The notes below the pieces were generated by a model. The model searched no databases and was not told the origin of the DNA. It saw only the letters and a list, made by a program, of their open reading frames with translations. A stretch of DNA of 64,000 nt from assembly GCF_028369295.1 (NCBI RefSeq), contig NZ_JAQMYP010000057.1, positions 1 to 64,000 on the forward strand, in the 5' to 3' direction. The DNA comes from Streptomyces sp. HD. GTDB lineage: Bacteria > Actinomycetota > Actinomycetes > Streptomycetales > Streptomycetaceae. The position numbers and the translations under genes are program-made. Below are positions 1 through 8,140 of the stretch, piece after piece. The stretch's first letter is position 1. Every line of letters starts with the position of its first letter.

Positions 1-50
1 CCGGGGGGGCCCGGCCGGGGGCGGCGGGGCCCGGGGGGCCGGGGCGGTCG

Positions 51-79
51 CGTAGGGACGGGACCGTACCGTCGCTACG
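51..79. promoter_or_regulatory. Inverted repeat upstream of TetR gene, likely operator
   Basis: Arms CGTAGGGACGG and CCGTCGCTACG flank a 7-nt centre with one mismatch in 11 pairs. It lies just upstream of the TetR-family start codon, where an autoregulatory operator is expected. Binding by the adjacent TetR protein is inferred from position and symmetry only. Confidence 0.45.
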
Positions 80-96
80 CCCCTATGCTGTTCCGC

Positions 97-723
97 ATGA
101 CGACCAACGCCGACCAGCCCCAGACGCCTCCGCGACGCCGGGCCCCCGCAGGGGCGGCCGTACTTCGCGAGGACGTGACGGAGGCGATCCGGGCGGCCGT
201 CTTCGAGGAGCTGGCGGCCGTCGGCTACGCGCGCATGTCGATCGAGGGCATCGCGCGCCGCGCGGGCGTCGGCAAGACGGCGGTGTACCGGCGCTGGCGT
301 TCCAAGCTGCACCTGGTGCTCGACGTGGTGTCGGCGGTCGCGGTCATGGGGCTGCCCGTGCCGGACGCCGGTTCCCTGGAGGGCGATCTGCGGCTGCTGT
401 ACGAGGTGACCGCGCGCGCCCTGCGTCACCCCTTGGCCTCGCAGATCCTCCCGGACCTCCAGGCCGAGGCGGCCCGCAGTCCCGAGATCGCCGAGGCCGT
501 GCAGAAGGCGTTGCGGGACGGGCAGGCGAGCGTGGCCAACGGCATCGTGATGGCCGCGGAGAAGCGGGGCGAGGTGCGTCCGGGCATCGACGAGGAGCTG
601 GCCCTCGACCTGATCTCGGGCCCCCTGTACTGGCGGTCCGTCGTGATCCGCAGCCCCAAGGTGCCCAAGGGCTATCTGGACGCCCTGGCCAGGGCCACCG
701 CGCATGCCCTGAAGGCGCTGTGA
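97..723 (+). CDS. TetR/AcrR-family transcriptional regulator
   Basis: About 208 residues, the usual TetR length. The N-terminal helix-turn-helix is visible around residues 40-75 (SIEGIARRAGVGKTAVYRRW), followed by a C-terminal all-helical domain. An in-frame ATG at 85 is also possible; neither start has a clear ribosome-binding site, so a leaderless message is possible. A near-perfect inverted repeat at 51-79 overlaps the expected promoter and suggests autorepression. The ligand and targets cannot be read from the sequence; no transporter gene adjoins it inside the window. Confidence 0.85.
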   Translation: MTTNADQPQTPPRRRAPAGAAVLREDVTEAIRAAVFEELAAVGYARMSIEGIARRAGVGKTAVYRRWRSKLHLVLDVVSAVAVMGLPVPDAGSLEGDLRLLYEVTARALRHPLASQILPDLQAEAARSPEIAEAVQKALRDGQASVANGIVMAAEKRGEVRPGIDEELALDLISGPLYWRSVVIRSPKVPKGYLDALARATAHALKAL

Positions 724-777
724 ACGACGCCGAACGACGTCGAACGACGCCGTGAACGACGCCGTGAACGACGCGGT
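722..777 (+). repeat. Short tandem repeat, GAACGACG units
   Basis: Five copies of a GAACGACG-type unit, spaced 10-12 bp, begin at the TetR stop codon and run into the intergenic space. The last units carry a GT insertion. No gene is encoded here. Confidence 0.7.
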
Positions 778-901
778 GAGTAGGCTGCGCGCATCGAGCG
801 CCGGTTGACCGAGGCTGCGTCACTGCGACGCGTGCGGTGACCGGAGCGGTGACCAGCGTGAAGCCGGAGTACCGGAGCACCGGAGTAGAGGCGGAACTGC
901 C

Positions 902-1053
902 GTGAGAGTCGTGATCGCCGAGGACAACGCCCTGCTGCGCGAGGGACTGGTCCTCCGCGCATCGGCAACGTCTTCCTGAAGCTCGGTCTGCCGCAGAGCG
1001 ACAGCGGGCATCGCAGGGTGCTCGCCGTGCTGACGTATCTGAACAACGTGTAA
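902..1053 (+). pseudogene. Remnant of LuxR/NarL-type response regulator (internal deletion)
   Basis: The 5' part, starting at a GTG, reads VRVVIAEDNALLREGLVL, the canonical start of a NarL-family receiver domain with its acidic pocket. It then jumps, out of frame, to the extreme C-terminus of the same family (IGNVFLKLGL, then RRVLAVLTYLN and a stop at 1051-1053). About 150 nt remain of an expected 650, so most of the receiver and the DNA-binding helix are missing. The pattern fits a single internal deletion. No intact sensor kinase adjoins it. Confidence 0.75.
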
Positions 1054-1070
1054 GGGCTGCTCGCCAGTGT

Positions 1071-1104
1071 TCCGGGGACTCCGGGAGCTCCGGGGACTCC
1101 GGGA
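1071..1104 (+). repeat. Direct repeat of a 16-nt unit
   Basis: The unit TCCGGGGACTCCGGGA occurs exactly at 1071-1086 and 1089-1104, and degenerate copies continue to about 1122. It lies between the regulator remnant and the reductase gene. Confidence 0.65.
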
Positions 1105-1197
1105 ATTCTGGGTGTTCCGGGTGCGAGCCGACTCGCGCGGTCGCATTGTGTGCACGGGGAACGTCGACTCCAGGATCGTCACCGAGGAGGACTTCTG

Positions 1198-1764
1198 ATG
1201 CGCAGGGTGACCTATTCGATGGGCGTCTCGCTCGACGGCTACATCGTCGGGCCGGACGGCGGCTTCGACTGGACGGCGCCCGAGGCGGAGGTCTTCCGCT
1301 TCTGGATCGACGAGATCCGGGGGGTCGACGTCCACCTGCTGGGACGGCGGCTGTACGAGACGATGCTGTACTGGGAGACCGCCGAGCAGGAAGGATCGCT
1401 CGACGACGCGGCGGAGCTTGAGTGGGCCGCGCTCTGGAACCCGCTCCCGAAAGTGGTGTTCTCCCGCACGCTGTCGGCCGTGCAGGGCAACGCCCGCCTG
1501 GCCTCCGGCGGCGTGGCGGAGGAGATCGAACGGTTGCGGGCCGAGCCGGGGGATGGCGAGATCGCGATCGGCGGCGCGACGTTGGCCGCCGAGGCGGCCG
1601 CGGCGGGTCTGATCGACGAGTACCGGACCATGGTCTACCCGGTGCTGGTCGGCGGCGGCATTCCATACTTTCCACGGCACGAGCGCCGGGTGGATCTCGA
1701 ACTCGTCGAGACCCGCACCTTCGGCTCCGGGGTCGTCTACCTCCACCATCGCGTGGTGCGCTAG
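1198..1764 (+). CDS. Dihydrofolate reductase-family (RibD C-terminal-like) protein
   Basis: 188 residues, typical of the stand-alone RibD_C/DHFR-like reductases. The N-terminus (RRVTYSMGVSLDGYIVGPDG) and the motif LLGRRLYETM are family signatures. The C-terminus has the expected GGATLAAEAAAAGLIDEYR and PVLVGGGIPYF segments. The ATG at 1198 is chosen because GAGGAGG lies about 7 nt upstream. It probably binds NADPH, but the physiological substrate is unknown for most members. It appears monocistronic and converges on the next gene. Confidence 0.88.
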   Translation: MRRVTYSMGVSLDGYIVGPDGGFDWTAPEAEVFRFWIDEIRGVDVHLLGRRLYETMLYWETAEQEGSLDDAAELEWAALWNPLPKVVFSRTLSAVQGNARLASGGVAEEIERLRAEPGDGEIAIGGATLAAEAAAAGLIDEYRTMVYPVLVGGGIPYFPRHERRVDLELVETRTFGSGVVYLHHRVVR

Positions 1765-1902
1765 CGCTGGAGAGTCCGGGTGGGCGGGCGTTGTGATGAT
1801 TCCGGCGGTCATTCCGGCGCTTCGCGCCAGTCCACGCACTCCAGCTGCCCTCCCCGCAGTTCGTATTCCGCCCCCGCGTCAGCCGAGCGCGGGCAGCTCC
1901 GC

Positions 1903-2853
1903 TCAGCGCCGGGTGCCCGCCTCGCTCAGCCGCAGTGCCAGCTCGGTCAACTCTGCCGCACCCAGGACGCGTTCACCGAACCCCGGCAACGGCACATGCA
2001 GCGCCGCCGTCCACCGCTCCGGCACCGCGCCGATGCCGTACACCGCCCCGGCCAGCCCGCCCGTCACCGCGGCCACCGTGTCCGTGTCGCCGCCGAGGTC
2101 GATGGCGGCGCGTACGGCGTCCTCGTAGGAGGAGGAGGTGCGCAGGGCCCAGACGGCGGAACCCAGGCACGGCCATACGGCACCGTTGAACTCGGTCGCC
2201 TTGTCGGGGTGCCAGTCGGGGGCGAGGACGACGGCGTAGCGCTCCCGGTGGTCGGGGTGGACGGCGTCGAGGGTGTCCGGGACGGCGGTGAGTGGATCGT
2301 CCCCGGTCAGGGCGATGCGCACCAACTCATGGAAGACGGCGGTGCCTTCCCAGGCCGCACGGTCTCCGTGGGTGAGGGCGGCCAGGCTGCGGGCCGCGTC
2401 CATGGTGGCCTCGCATCCGGCATCGGCGAAGTACACGGCGGAGGTCGCCGCCCGCATCAACGCGCCGTTTCCCGCCGCCCGTTGACTCACCTGGAAGTGC
2501 AGCGCGGCGGCCATGTCCCAGGGGTCGCCGCTGCCCAGCACGGCTTCCGTCTGCAGACCGATGTCCTTCGGCTCGGCCGCCGCCCAGCGCTGGAAACGCC
2601 GGAAGACGTCCGGGAGTTCCATCCCTCCGCACTCCAGTAGCGACTCCCCGACGAGTACGGCCATCTGCGTGTCGTCGGTCGCCTCGCCGGGCTCCCAACC
2701 ACCGCCCCCGCACATCTCACCGCCGGCGCCCTTCGGGAAGCGGGCCGAGAAGGCGCCCTCCGGCCCGAACTCGAAGGGTGCGCCCAGGGCGTCGCCGACA
2801 GCGGAGCCGATGACTGCGCCGAGGGCGCGGTTGGTTCTGGAGGGGGCGGTCAT
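1903..2853 (-). CDS. ADP-ribosylglycohydrolase family protein
   Basis: 316 residues. It shows the DraG/ARH fold signatures: GSAVGDALGAPFEF near the N-terminus, the metal-binding ATDDTQM motif, and LGGDTDTVAAVTGGLAGAVYG near the C-terminus with the second aspartate cluster. Such enzymes hydrolyse ADP-ribose from modified proteins or related N-/O-glycosides using two Mg2+ ions. Translation could extend further upstream in frame, but that stretch is low-complexity proline and overlaps the DUF397 gene, so the ATG at 2853 is preferred. The target is unknown. Confidence 0.9.
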   Translation of the reverse strand: MTAPSRTNRALGAVIGSAVGDALGAPFEFGPEGAFSARFPKGAGGEMCGGGGWEPGEATDDTQMAVLVGESLLECGGMELPDVFRRFQRWAAAEPKDIGLQTEAVLGSGDPWDMAAALHFQVSQRAAGNGALMRAATSAVYFADAGCEATMDAARSLAALTHGDRAAWEGTAVFHELVRIALTGDDPLTAVPDTLDAVHPDHRERYAVVLAPDWHPDKATEFNGAVWPCLGSAVWALRTSSSYEDAVRAAIDLGGDTDTVAAVTGGLAGAVYGIGAVPERWTAALHVPLPGFGERVLGAAELTELALRLSEAGTRR

Positions 2854-2857
2854 GTGC

Positions 2858-3064
2858 CTATCCGGGCTGGGCGTTGCTGTTCTTGAGGGTGGTGAGTAGG
2901 GCGTGGAAGGCGGTGGGGGTGGTGGTGAGGATGGTGGTGGGGGCGTCGCTTTCGCGGAGGCATATGGAGGTGGGGGGCATTGCGGGAAGGGCGAGTTCAA
3001 CGCAGTTGTCGCCATCTCCGCCGCCGGAGAAGGAGGACTTTTGCCAGATGAGGTCGGGGGACAT
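2858..3064 (-). CDS. DUF397 domain-containing small protein
   Basis: 68 residues with the DUF397 signature WQKSSFSGGGDGDNCVELA and a C-terminal segment ending in a helix (FHALLTTLKNS). In Streptomyces these small proteins are almost always encoded directly after an XRE regulator carrying a DUF5753 domain, as here. Several such pairs act as regulator and small partner in developmental or toxin-antitoxin-like control. The ATG at 3064 follows GAAAGG; a GTG at 3079 overlapping the upstream stop (GTGA) is an alternative start. Confidence 0.85.
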   Translation of the reverse strand: MSPDLIWQKSSFSGGGDGDNCVELALPAMPPTSICLRESDAPTTILTTTPTAFHALLTTLKNSNAQPG

Positions 3065-3075
3065 GGAAGGGCCTT

Positions 3076-3927
3076 TCACAGCTCACGGACGATGCGGGTG
3101 ACCAAGTCACGGGAAGCGGCCTGGGACAGGGCTGAAGCCGAAACGCGGTCGTAGCGTTGCCGGTACTGCTTGAGCCGGGACTCGGCGTCGATGAAAGTTC
3201 CGCCGTGTCCCGTGTCGATCTGCACCGTGTCGAGCGGCGGGACGGGGCCGTGCAGATAGAGCATGGAGTACCCGGCACCGGCGAAGTCCTCGCTGTCGAA
3301 GGGGACCACGCGTACGTTCATGTGGTCCAGCTCGGAGCGGTCGAGGATGTGTTCCAGCTGGCTGCGGGCTGCTTTGCGGCCACCGACGCGGAGGCGTAGC
3401 GCTGCTTCGTGGATCACCGCCTGGTATGGCGTGGCGTGCTTCTCCGAGAGGATCTGCTGGCGTTGCGAGCGGAACGCGACATGCGCGTCCTGTTCCTTGC
3501 GTGGCCAGTCCGGCGTCGCATAGCTGAATGCGGCTCGCATGTGGTCCTCGGTCTGCAACAAGCCCGGGATGTGGGCCATTTCAAAGGTCTGGATCCGCGT
3601 TGCGTGCTGTTCATGTTCGGCCAGGTCGAGCCCGGAGGGGGCGACGATCCCGCGGTACTTCTCCCACCAGCCCTTACCCCGCTCGGTAGCCATGGCTACC
3701 AGTGCGTCGACATACGCCATGTCGTCACAGGCGCAGTGCGCTGCCAGGCGACGGATGCGGTCCTCGCTGATCCCGCTGCGGCCCGCCTCAACCGCACTCT
3801 GCTGTATGGGATTTGAGCCGAGCAGTGCCGCTGCGGCGCGGGCTGTGATGCCCGCTCGCTCGCGCATCTTGCGCAGTTCGGTCCCCAACCGCTCCTGTCG
3901 GAGGGTGGGGTTGCTCCTCGGCGGCAT
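3076..3927 (-). CDS. XRE-family regulator with DUF5753 domain
   Basis: 283 residues, standard for this family. Residues about 10-65 form a Cro/CI-type helix-turn-helix (LGTELRKMRERAGITARAAAALLG). The rest is the DUF5753 (Scr1-type) domain, with hallmarks such as YRGIVAPSGLDLAEHEQHATRIQTFE and IPGLLQTEDHMRA. It stops next to the DUF397 gene and diverges from the ATP-binding protein at 4112, the standard three-gene arrangement in Streptomyces. Members regulate development and secondary metabolism; the specific target is not evident. Confidence 0.92.
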   Translation of the reverse strand: MPPRSNPTLRQERLGTELRKMRERAGITARAAAALLGSNPIQQSAVEAGRSGISEDRIRRLAAHCACDDMAYVDALVAMATERGKGWWEKYRGIVAPSGLDLAEHEQHATRIQTFEMAHIPGLLQTEDHMRAAFSYATPDWPRKEQDAHVAFRSQRQQILSEKHATPYQAVIHEAALRLRVGGRKAARSQLEHILDRSELDHMNVRVVPFDSEDFAGAGYSMLYLHGPVPPLDTVQIDTGHGGTFIDAESRLKQYRQRYDRVSASALSQAASRDLVTRIVREL

Positions 3928-4111
3928 CCGCGCTCACTTCCTGGTCGCTTGCTGATGAGTATGCCGTGCTGAATGGGCAGATTCCGGCATCACCTTGTGC
4001 CGTCACCACCTTACGCCCTACTGTCAGTAATGCAGGCGGCACCCTCCGTTGTGTACAGCCTCCGTCTGCCTCAACTCACCCCTGCCTACGGCGACTTGGA
4101 GCTGACCCCCC

Positions 4112-4552
4112 ATGCCCGAATACAGCCTCCGCATCCCCACCCACGCCACCTCCCCCCGCATCGCCCGCGAGTTCGTCACCTCCGTCCTGAAGGCGCAGCA
4201 ACTCGGCGACATCGTCGACGACGCCACACTCTGCATCTCGGAACTCGTCACCAACTCCTGCCTCCACGCAGGCGGAAGCGCCGCAGGCGCCGGCACCGGC
4301 GCCGGGCTCCTCCTCGTCACCAACCCGGTCGGCCTGCGCGCGACGGTCTTCGATACGGACGTCACCCTGCCGGTGATGAAGGAGGGGTACGACGCCGAGA
4401 GTGGGCGTGGGCTGTGGATCCTCGACTCGGTCACCGCTGGGCGGTGGGGTGCCGAGCGGCGAGGGTGGCGGGCGGGGCGCGGGGGCGGGGAGGGCGGGAA
4501 GGGTGTCTGGTTCGAACTCGGAGCGCAGCGTCCGTCCGGACGCGGGCGATGA
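4112..4552 (+). CDS. ATP-binding protein, HATPase_c (RsbW-like anti-sigma kinase family)
   Basis: 146 residues forming a lone GHKL ATPase domain. The N box is ISELVTNSCLHAGG, and the G2-type box is ESGRGLWILDSVT. The final 40 residues are Gly/Arg-rich and low-complexity. Such proteins are usually anti-sigma-factor kinases or relatives of them. Divergent placement from the XRE/DUF397 pair supports a shared regulatory unit. Confidence 0.88.
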   Translation: MPEYSLRIPTHATSPRIAREFVTSVLKAQQLGDIVDDATLCISELVTNSCLHAGGSAAGAGTGAGLLLVTNPVGLRATVFDTDVTLPVMKEGYDAESGRGLWILDSVTAGRWGAERRGWRAGRGGGEGGKGVWFELGAQRPSGRGR

Positions 4553-4560
4553 GTGCTTGG

Positions 4561-4790
4561 CTCGCCGCCGGAGGCGCGGACCAGGTGGCGCACGATGGGC
4601 AGGCCGGGTGCCGTCGTGGTGGGATTCCGAGGCGCGCCAGAACCGGTCGAAGGCCCGCACCCGGTCGGTCGGCGACATGCCCGGGCCCTGGTCGCTGACA
4701 TGCAGTTCGGAGCCGGGGCACGGGTGAGCTTCAGCGTGGTGCCAGGTGGGAGACCCGCAGCGCGTTGGCTACGGGGCTGTCTGTGATCTG
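4561..4790 (-). pseudogene. Degenerate C-terminal end of a sensor histidine kinase
   Basis: On the minus strand the pieces of a kinase ATPase domain appear in order but in different frames. An N-box-like PVANALR is followed by a G1 box (DQGPGMSPTDRV), an F box (RAFDRFWRA) and a G2-type end (GLPIVRHLVRASGGE). A frameshift or small deletion removes the GTGLG part between F box and G2. No upstream dimerisation domain or intact start is visible, so this is a decayed fragment. The remaining bases to 4920 show no gene. Confidence 0.65.
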
Positions 4791-4920
4791 CTCCGACGCC
4801 ATGTGTCGGACGTCTCCAGAGCGGTGGGAGAGTCGCCGTTCTGACGGGCCGGTGACAGGGGTGGTGACGAAGATGAGGAGCCATCCGATCGATCACGAAC
4901 GGGTGCCTGCTTGGCGGGGT

Positions 4921-6825
4921 CTACGCCCGGCGCAGCACCCTGCTCGCTCCTGCCGCCACCGTTGTGACCAGGAGCCAACCGATCCCGATCAGTGCCACGG
5001 CGGCCCATTGCGTGATGCGGGCCGGAGCGTAGGAGCGTTCCTGCCCCAGGTCCACGAGTGGCAGCAGCAGGTCGAGCGTGTAGATCGCGGGTTGGAAGGG
5101 CGGAGCCGTGCCGTCGCCCACTGCGATGGGTGGCCAAGCGGTGAAGAGAGCAGTTCCGGTGGTCAGAAGACACAGCAGCAGCCACACGGCACGCCGCGGG
5201 CGGTAGCCGTAGCCCACCGTCGCGTCCTGGAGGAGGCTCCACAGCCTGGCCGCGGGAGACAGTGTTCGTCGCATGCTGCGGTGCTTGGCGACCAGGACGA
5301 CGCGGGCGTCGGCGTCCTGACCGTGGCGTTGGTAGGTGGTGGCGAGCTGCTCGTACGGATGGGGCACGAACCCGGCGGGGTCACGGGCCAGCCAGGGCAG
5401 GCGTGCCTGCGCCGGGAGCGCGGGGTGCAGGCTGTCGTAGGCGGCGCCGTCGAGGACCAGTCCGGCGGGCCAGGCAGCAGGGGCGTCCCGCAGCATCCCG
5501 ATTCTGCTGCGGGACAGATCGATCACGCCCGCTGGTGCCTGGCGCATGCGAATGGAGAGGGTGGCTGTGGATGATCCGATATAGCTCAGGGCCCACTCGT
5601 CGGCGGGCGTGTCGAGGACGGCGTCATCGAAGCAGACGCGGCTGCGGGCCGTGACGCTGAAGAGGGAGATCCTGCCGTGTGCGGTGAAGCCGTTGCACAG
5701 GTTGAACACACCTCCGATCTCGACTCCGTTGCCGCGTAGGGCGGGGTATCGGTTGTCGAGGGCCGTCAGTTCGGCGCCTTCGAAGAGGACAGAGCCACCG
5801 ATGCGGGAGTCACGCAGGTCGATCATGCCGAGTGCGACGAATCCGTCCCGGCAGTCGAGGTCGCCGCCGACGCGCAGTCGGGAGGCGTCCAGAGCGGCGT
5901 CCGCGGTCGGCGCGTTCGAGGAGATGTCGAATCGGGCCCCTTTGAGGACGACGCTCCCGCGCACCGACGTGTCCCGGACAATGACGGGACCGTGTAAGAC
6001 CAGACCGCGCCCGGACCAGATGTCACCACCTATCTCCGCACAAGAGAGATTCAGCGCGTACGCACCCCGGCCCGCGCCGGGGCCGTCCAGTCGGCAGTCG
6101 TCCATCCTCACGGTTCCGCCGATGGAGGCCCCGTAGAGGTTGATCTGCCCGGCGGCCGAGAATCCGGAGTCGAGGAACAGGCCACCGCCCACGGTCAGTT
6201 CGGGCGCCTGAAGGCCCGAGTCGCGGCCGATGCGGGTGCCTCGGAAGGCCAGGACGTCCTGTATCCGGGCGCTGTTCAGGAATACCGTTCCCGCACAGTC
6301 CAGGCCGGATGCCCAGAAGTCCTCACCCACCTCGACGGACTGCGCGTCAAGGGCGGCCTCGCCATGGGCCGGGCGGATGGCGGTGTCGTTCAGCGACAGT
6401 CGGTTTCCGACGGTGAGGGAACGCAGGTCCACTGTGCCCGTGACGGTACAGGCGGTGATCTCGCACTCCAGGGTGACGCGAGCGCCGACCAAGCTCAACC
6501 CCGGCATCGTGCAGGAGTTGAGTTGGAACGCGGTGTCAAGGTGCGCGTTGTCGAGGCAAGGAGTGGCGTCGAACCGGCATCGGTCCAGGCGGATCGAGCC
6601 CCTGACCGTGATCTCGGCGAGGTTCAGTTCGCCGGTGACGCGCGCGCCACGCAGCCGCAGGCGGGCCTGGCAGCCTGGGCGGGACGAGGGCGCGGAGATC
6701 AGAAGGTGGCGGAGCGTACTGCCACGAACCTCGGCCACGTCCTCGCACCACTCGCCGATCCGATACGCCTCCCACATCCGCCGCTCCTGCGGGCTCCATT
6801 CATCCGGCGGGTCGTTTTGAGCCAC
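4921..6825 (-). CDS. Membrane protein with long beta-helix repeat domain
   Basis: 634 residues if it starts at the GTG at 6825, which has GGGGGAGGG about 8 nt upstream; an ATG at 6858 is in frame but unsupported. Residues roughly 55-480 are about 20-residue coils of alternating hydrophobic and polar positions (for example LRLRGARVTGELNLAEITV, repeated with variation), like pentapeptide or bactofilin-type beta-helices. Two predicted membrane segments follow near the C-terminus (AVWLLLCLLTTGTALF and WAAVALIGIGWLLVTTV). Similar Streptomyces proteins have no settled function. A TTA leucine codon lies at 5995-5997 (codon 277). Confidence 0.8.
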   Translation of the reverse strand: MAQNDPPDEWSPQERRMWEAYRIGEWCEDVAEVRGSTLRHLLISAPSSRPGCQARLRLRGARVTGELNLAEITVRGSIRLDRCRFDATPCLDNAHLDTAFQLNSCTMPGLSLVGARVTLECEITACTVTGTVDLRSLTVGNRLSLNDTAIRPAHGEAALDAQSVEVGEDFWASGLDCAGTVFLNSARIQDVLAFRGTRIGRDSGLQAPELTVGGGLFLDSGFSAAGQINLYGASIGGTVRMDDCRLDGPGAGRGAYALNLSCAEIGGDIWSGRGLVLHGPVIVRDTSVRGSVVLKGARFDISSNAPTADAALDASRLRVGGDLDCRDGFVALGMIDLRDSRIGGSVLFEGAELTALDNRYPALRGNGVEIGGVFNLCNGFTAHGRISLFSVTARSRVCFDDAVLDTPADEWALSYIGSSTATLSIRMRQAPAGVIDLSRSRIGMLRDAPAAWPAGLVLDGAAYDSLHPALPAQARLPWLARDPAGFVPHPYEQLATTYQRHGQDADARVVLVAKHRSMRRTLSPAARLWSLLQDATVGYGYRPRRAVWLLLCLLTTGTALFTAWPPIAVGDGTAPPFQPAIYTLDLLLPLVDLGQERSYAPARITQWAAVALIGIGWLLVTTVAAGASRVLRRA

Positions 6826-7049
6826 AGCGGCATCCCTCCCCCGACGCCCGGACCGCAAAGGTTCGAACGGCTCTTCGCTACCCGGCAGTCCTGACGGTCA
6901 TGCCTCACGCCTGGAGGCCCGCAGACAGGCGCGGACGGCAGAGACGAGTTCCTCGTACCCGCCTCGCTGGGCCAAGAGCCGGGCGACGCAGTGTGTGTCA
7001 CGAACCGGCAGGGGATTGCCGGTGATTGCCAGGCCGGCGCACCGGAGAG

Positions 7050-8030
7050 TCAGCCCCGCGCCGCCTTCGGATGCGTCCGCACCCACCCCTCCCACGCCGA
7101 CTCGATCATGTCCCGTACGTCGTACCTGGCCTTCCAGCCCAGCTCCGTGGTGATGCGGTCGGCGGAGGCGACGACGCGGGCCGGGTCGCCGGGGCGGCGC
7201 GGGGTGACGGTCGCGGGGCGGTCGTAGCCGGTGACCTCGTTGATCAGGTCGACCATCTCACAGACCGAAACGCCTTCCCCGCGGCCGATGTTGAGGGTGA
7301 GATCCCTGCCGGGGGAGGACTTGACGGCGCGGGCCGCGGCCACATGGGCCTCGGCCAGGTCGACGACGTGGATGTAGTCGCGGACACAGGTGCCGTCGGG
7401 GGTCGGGTAGTCGTCGCCGAAGATGTGCGGGGGCTCGTCCGCCGTCAGCTTCTCGAAGACCATCGGGACGAGGTTGAAGACGCCGGTGTCGCCGAGTTCG
7501 GGACCGGCCGCGCCGGCCACGTTGAAGTAGCGCAGCGATGCCGTGGACAGGCCCGTCGCGCGGTGCGTCGCCCGGACCAGCCACTCGCCGGCCAGCTTGG
7601 TCTCGCCGTACGGCGACATCGGCACGCACGGGGTCTCCTCCGTCACCAGGTCGACATCCGGCATGCCGTAGACCGCGGCGGAGGACGAGAAGACGAAGGA
7701 CCGCACCTTCGCCGCCGTCACGGCCTCCAGCAGGATGCGCAGGCCCTCCAGGTTCTCCCGGTAGTAGAGCATGGGGAGTTCGACCGACTCGCCCACCTGC
7801 TTCTTCGCCGCGAGATGGACGACACCGGTGATGCGGTGAGCCATGATCGCGCGGGCGACGCGCTCGGGGTCCAGGGTCGAGCCGACGACCAGCGGTACGC
7901 CGTCGGGCACGCGGTCGGGATTCCCCGTGGACAGGTCGTCGTACACCACGGCGTGCTCGCCCGCCCCGGTCATCGCCCGTACGACGTGCGCTCCGATGTA
8001 ACCGGCGCCGCCGGTGATCAGCCAGGTCAT
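7050..8030 (-). CDS. galE: UDP-glucose 4-epimerase
   Basis: 326 residues, typical GalE length. It has the Rossmann NAD motif TGGAGYIGAH at the start, SSSAAVYG, the catalytic Tyr and Lys in SPYGETK, and RYFNVAGA after it. The C-terminus RDYIHVVDLAEAHV is also typical. It interconverts UDP-glucose and UDP-galactose. Its position beside glycosyltransferase genes suggests that it supplies sugar nucleotides for the surface polymer assembled by the genes at 8-21 kb. Confidence 0.93.
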   Translation of the reverse strand: MTWLITGGAGYIGAHVVRAMTGAGEHAVVYDDLSTGNPDRVPDGVPLVVGSTLDPERVARAIMAHRITGVVHLAAKKQVGESVELPMLYYRENLEGLRILLEAVTAAKVRSFVFSSSAAVYGMPDVDLVTEETPCVPMSPYGETKLAGEWLVRATHRATGLSTASLRYFNVAGAAGPELGDTGVFNLVPMVFEKLTADEPPHIFGDDYPTPDGTCVRDYIHVVDLAEAHVAAARAVKSSPGRDLTLNIGRGEGVSVCEMVDLINEVTGYDRPATVTPRRPGDPARVVASADRITTELGWKARYDVRDMIESAWEGWVRTHPKAARG

Positions 8031-8140
8031 GTGCGGCCGTCCCCTCGTCAGTCCTTGTCAGTCATCGTCGATGAGCCTGTGGTCGTGCTTGGTGTGTCGC
8101 TATCGGTGTCGATGTCGGTCTCGGCGGACCGTGCTCGGGG

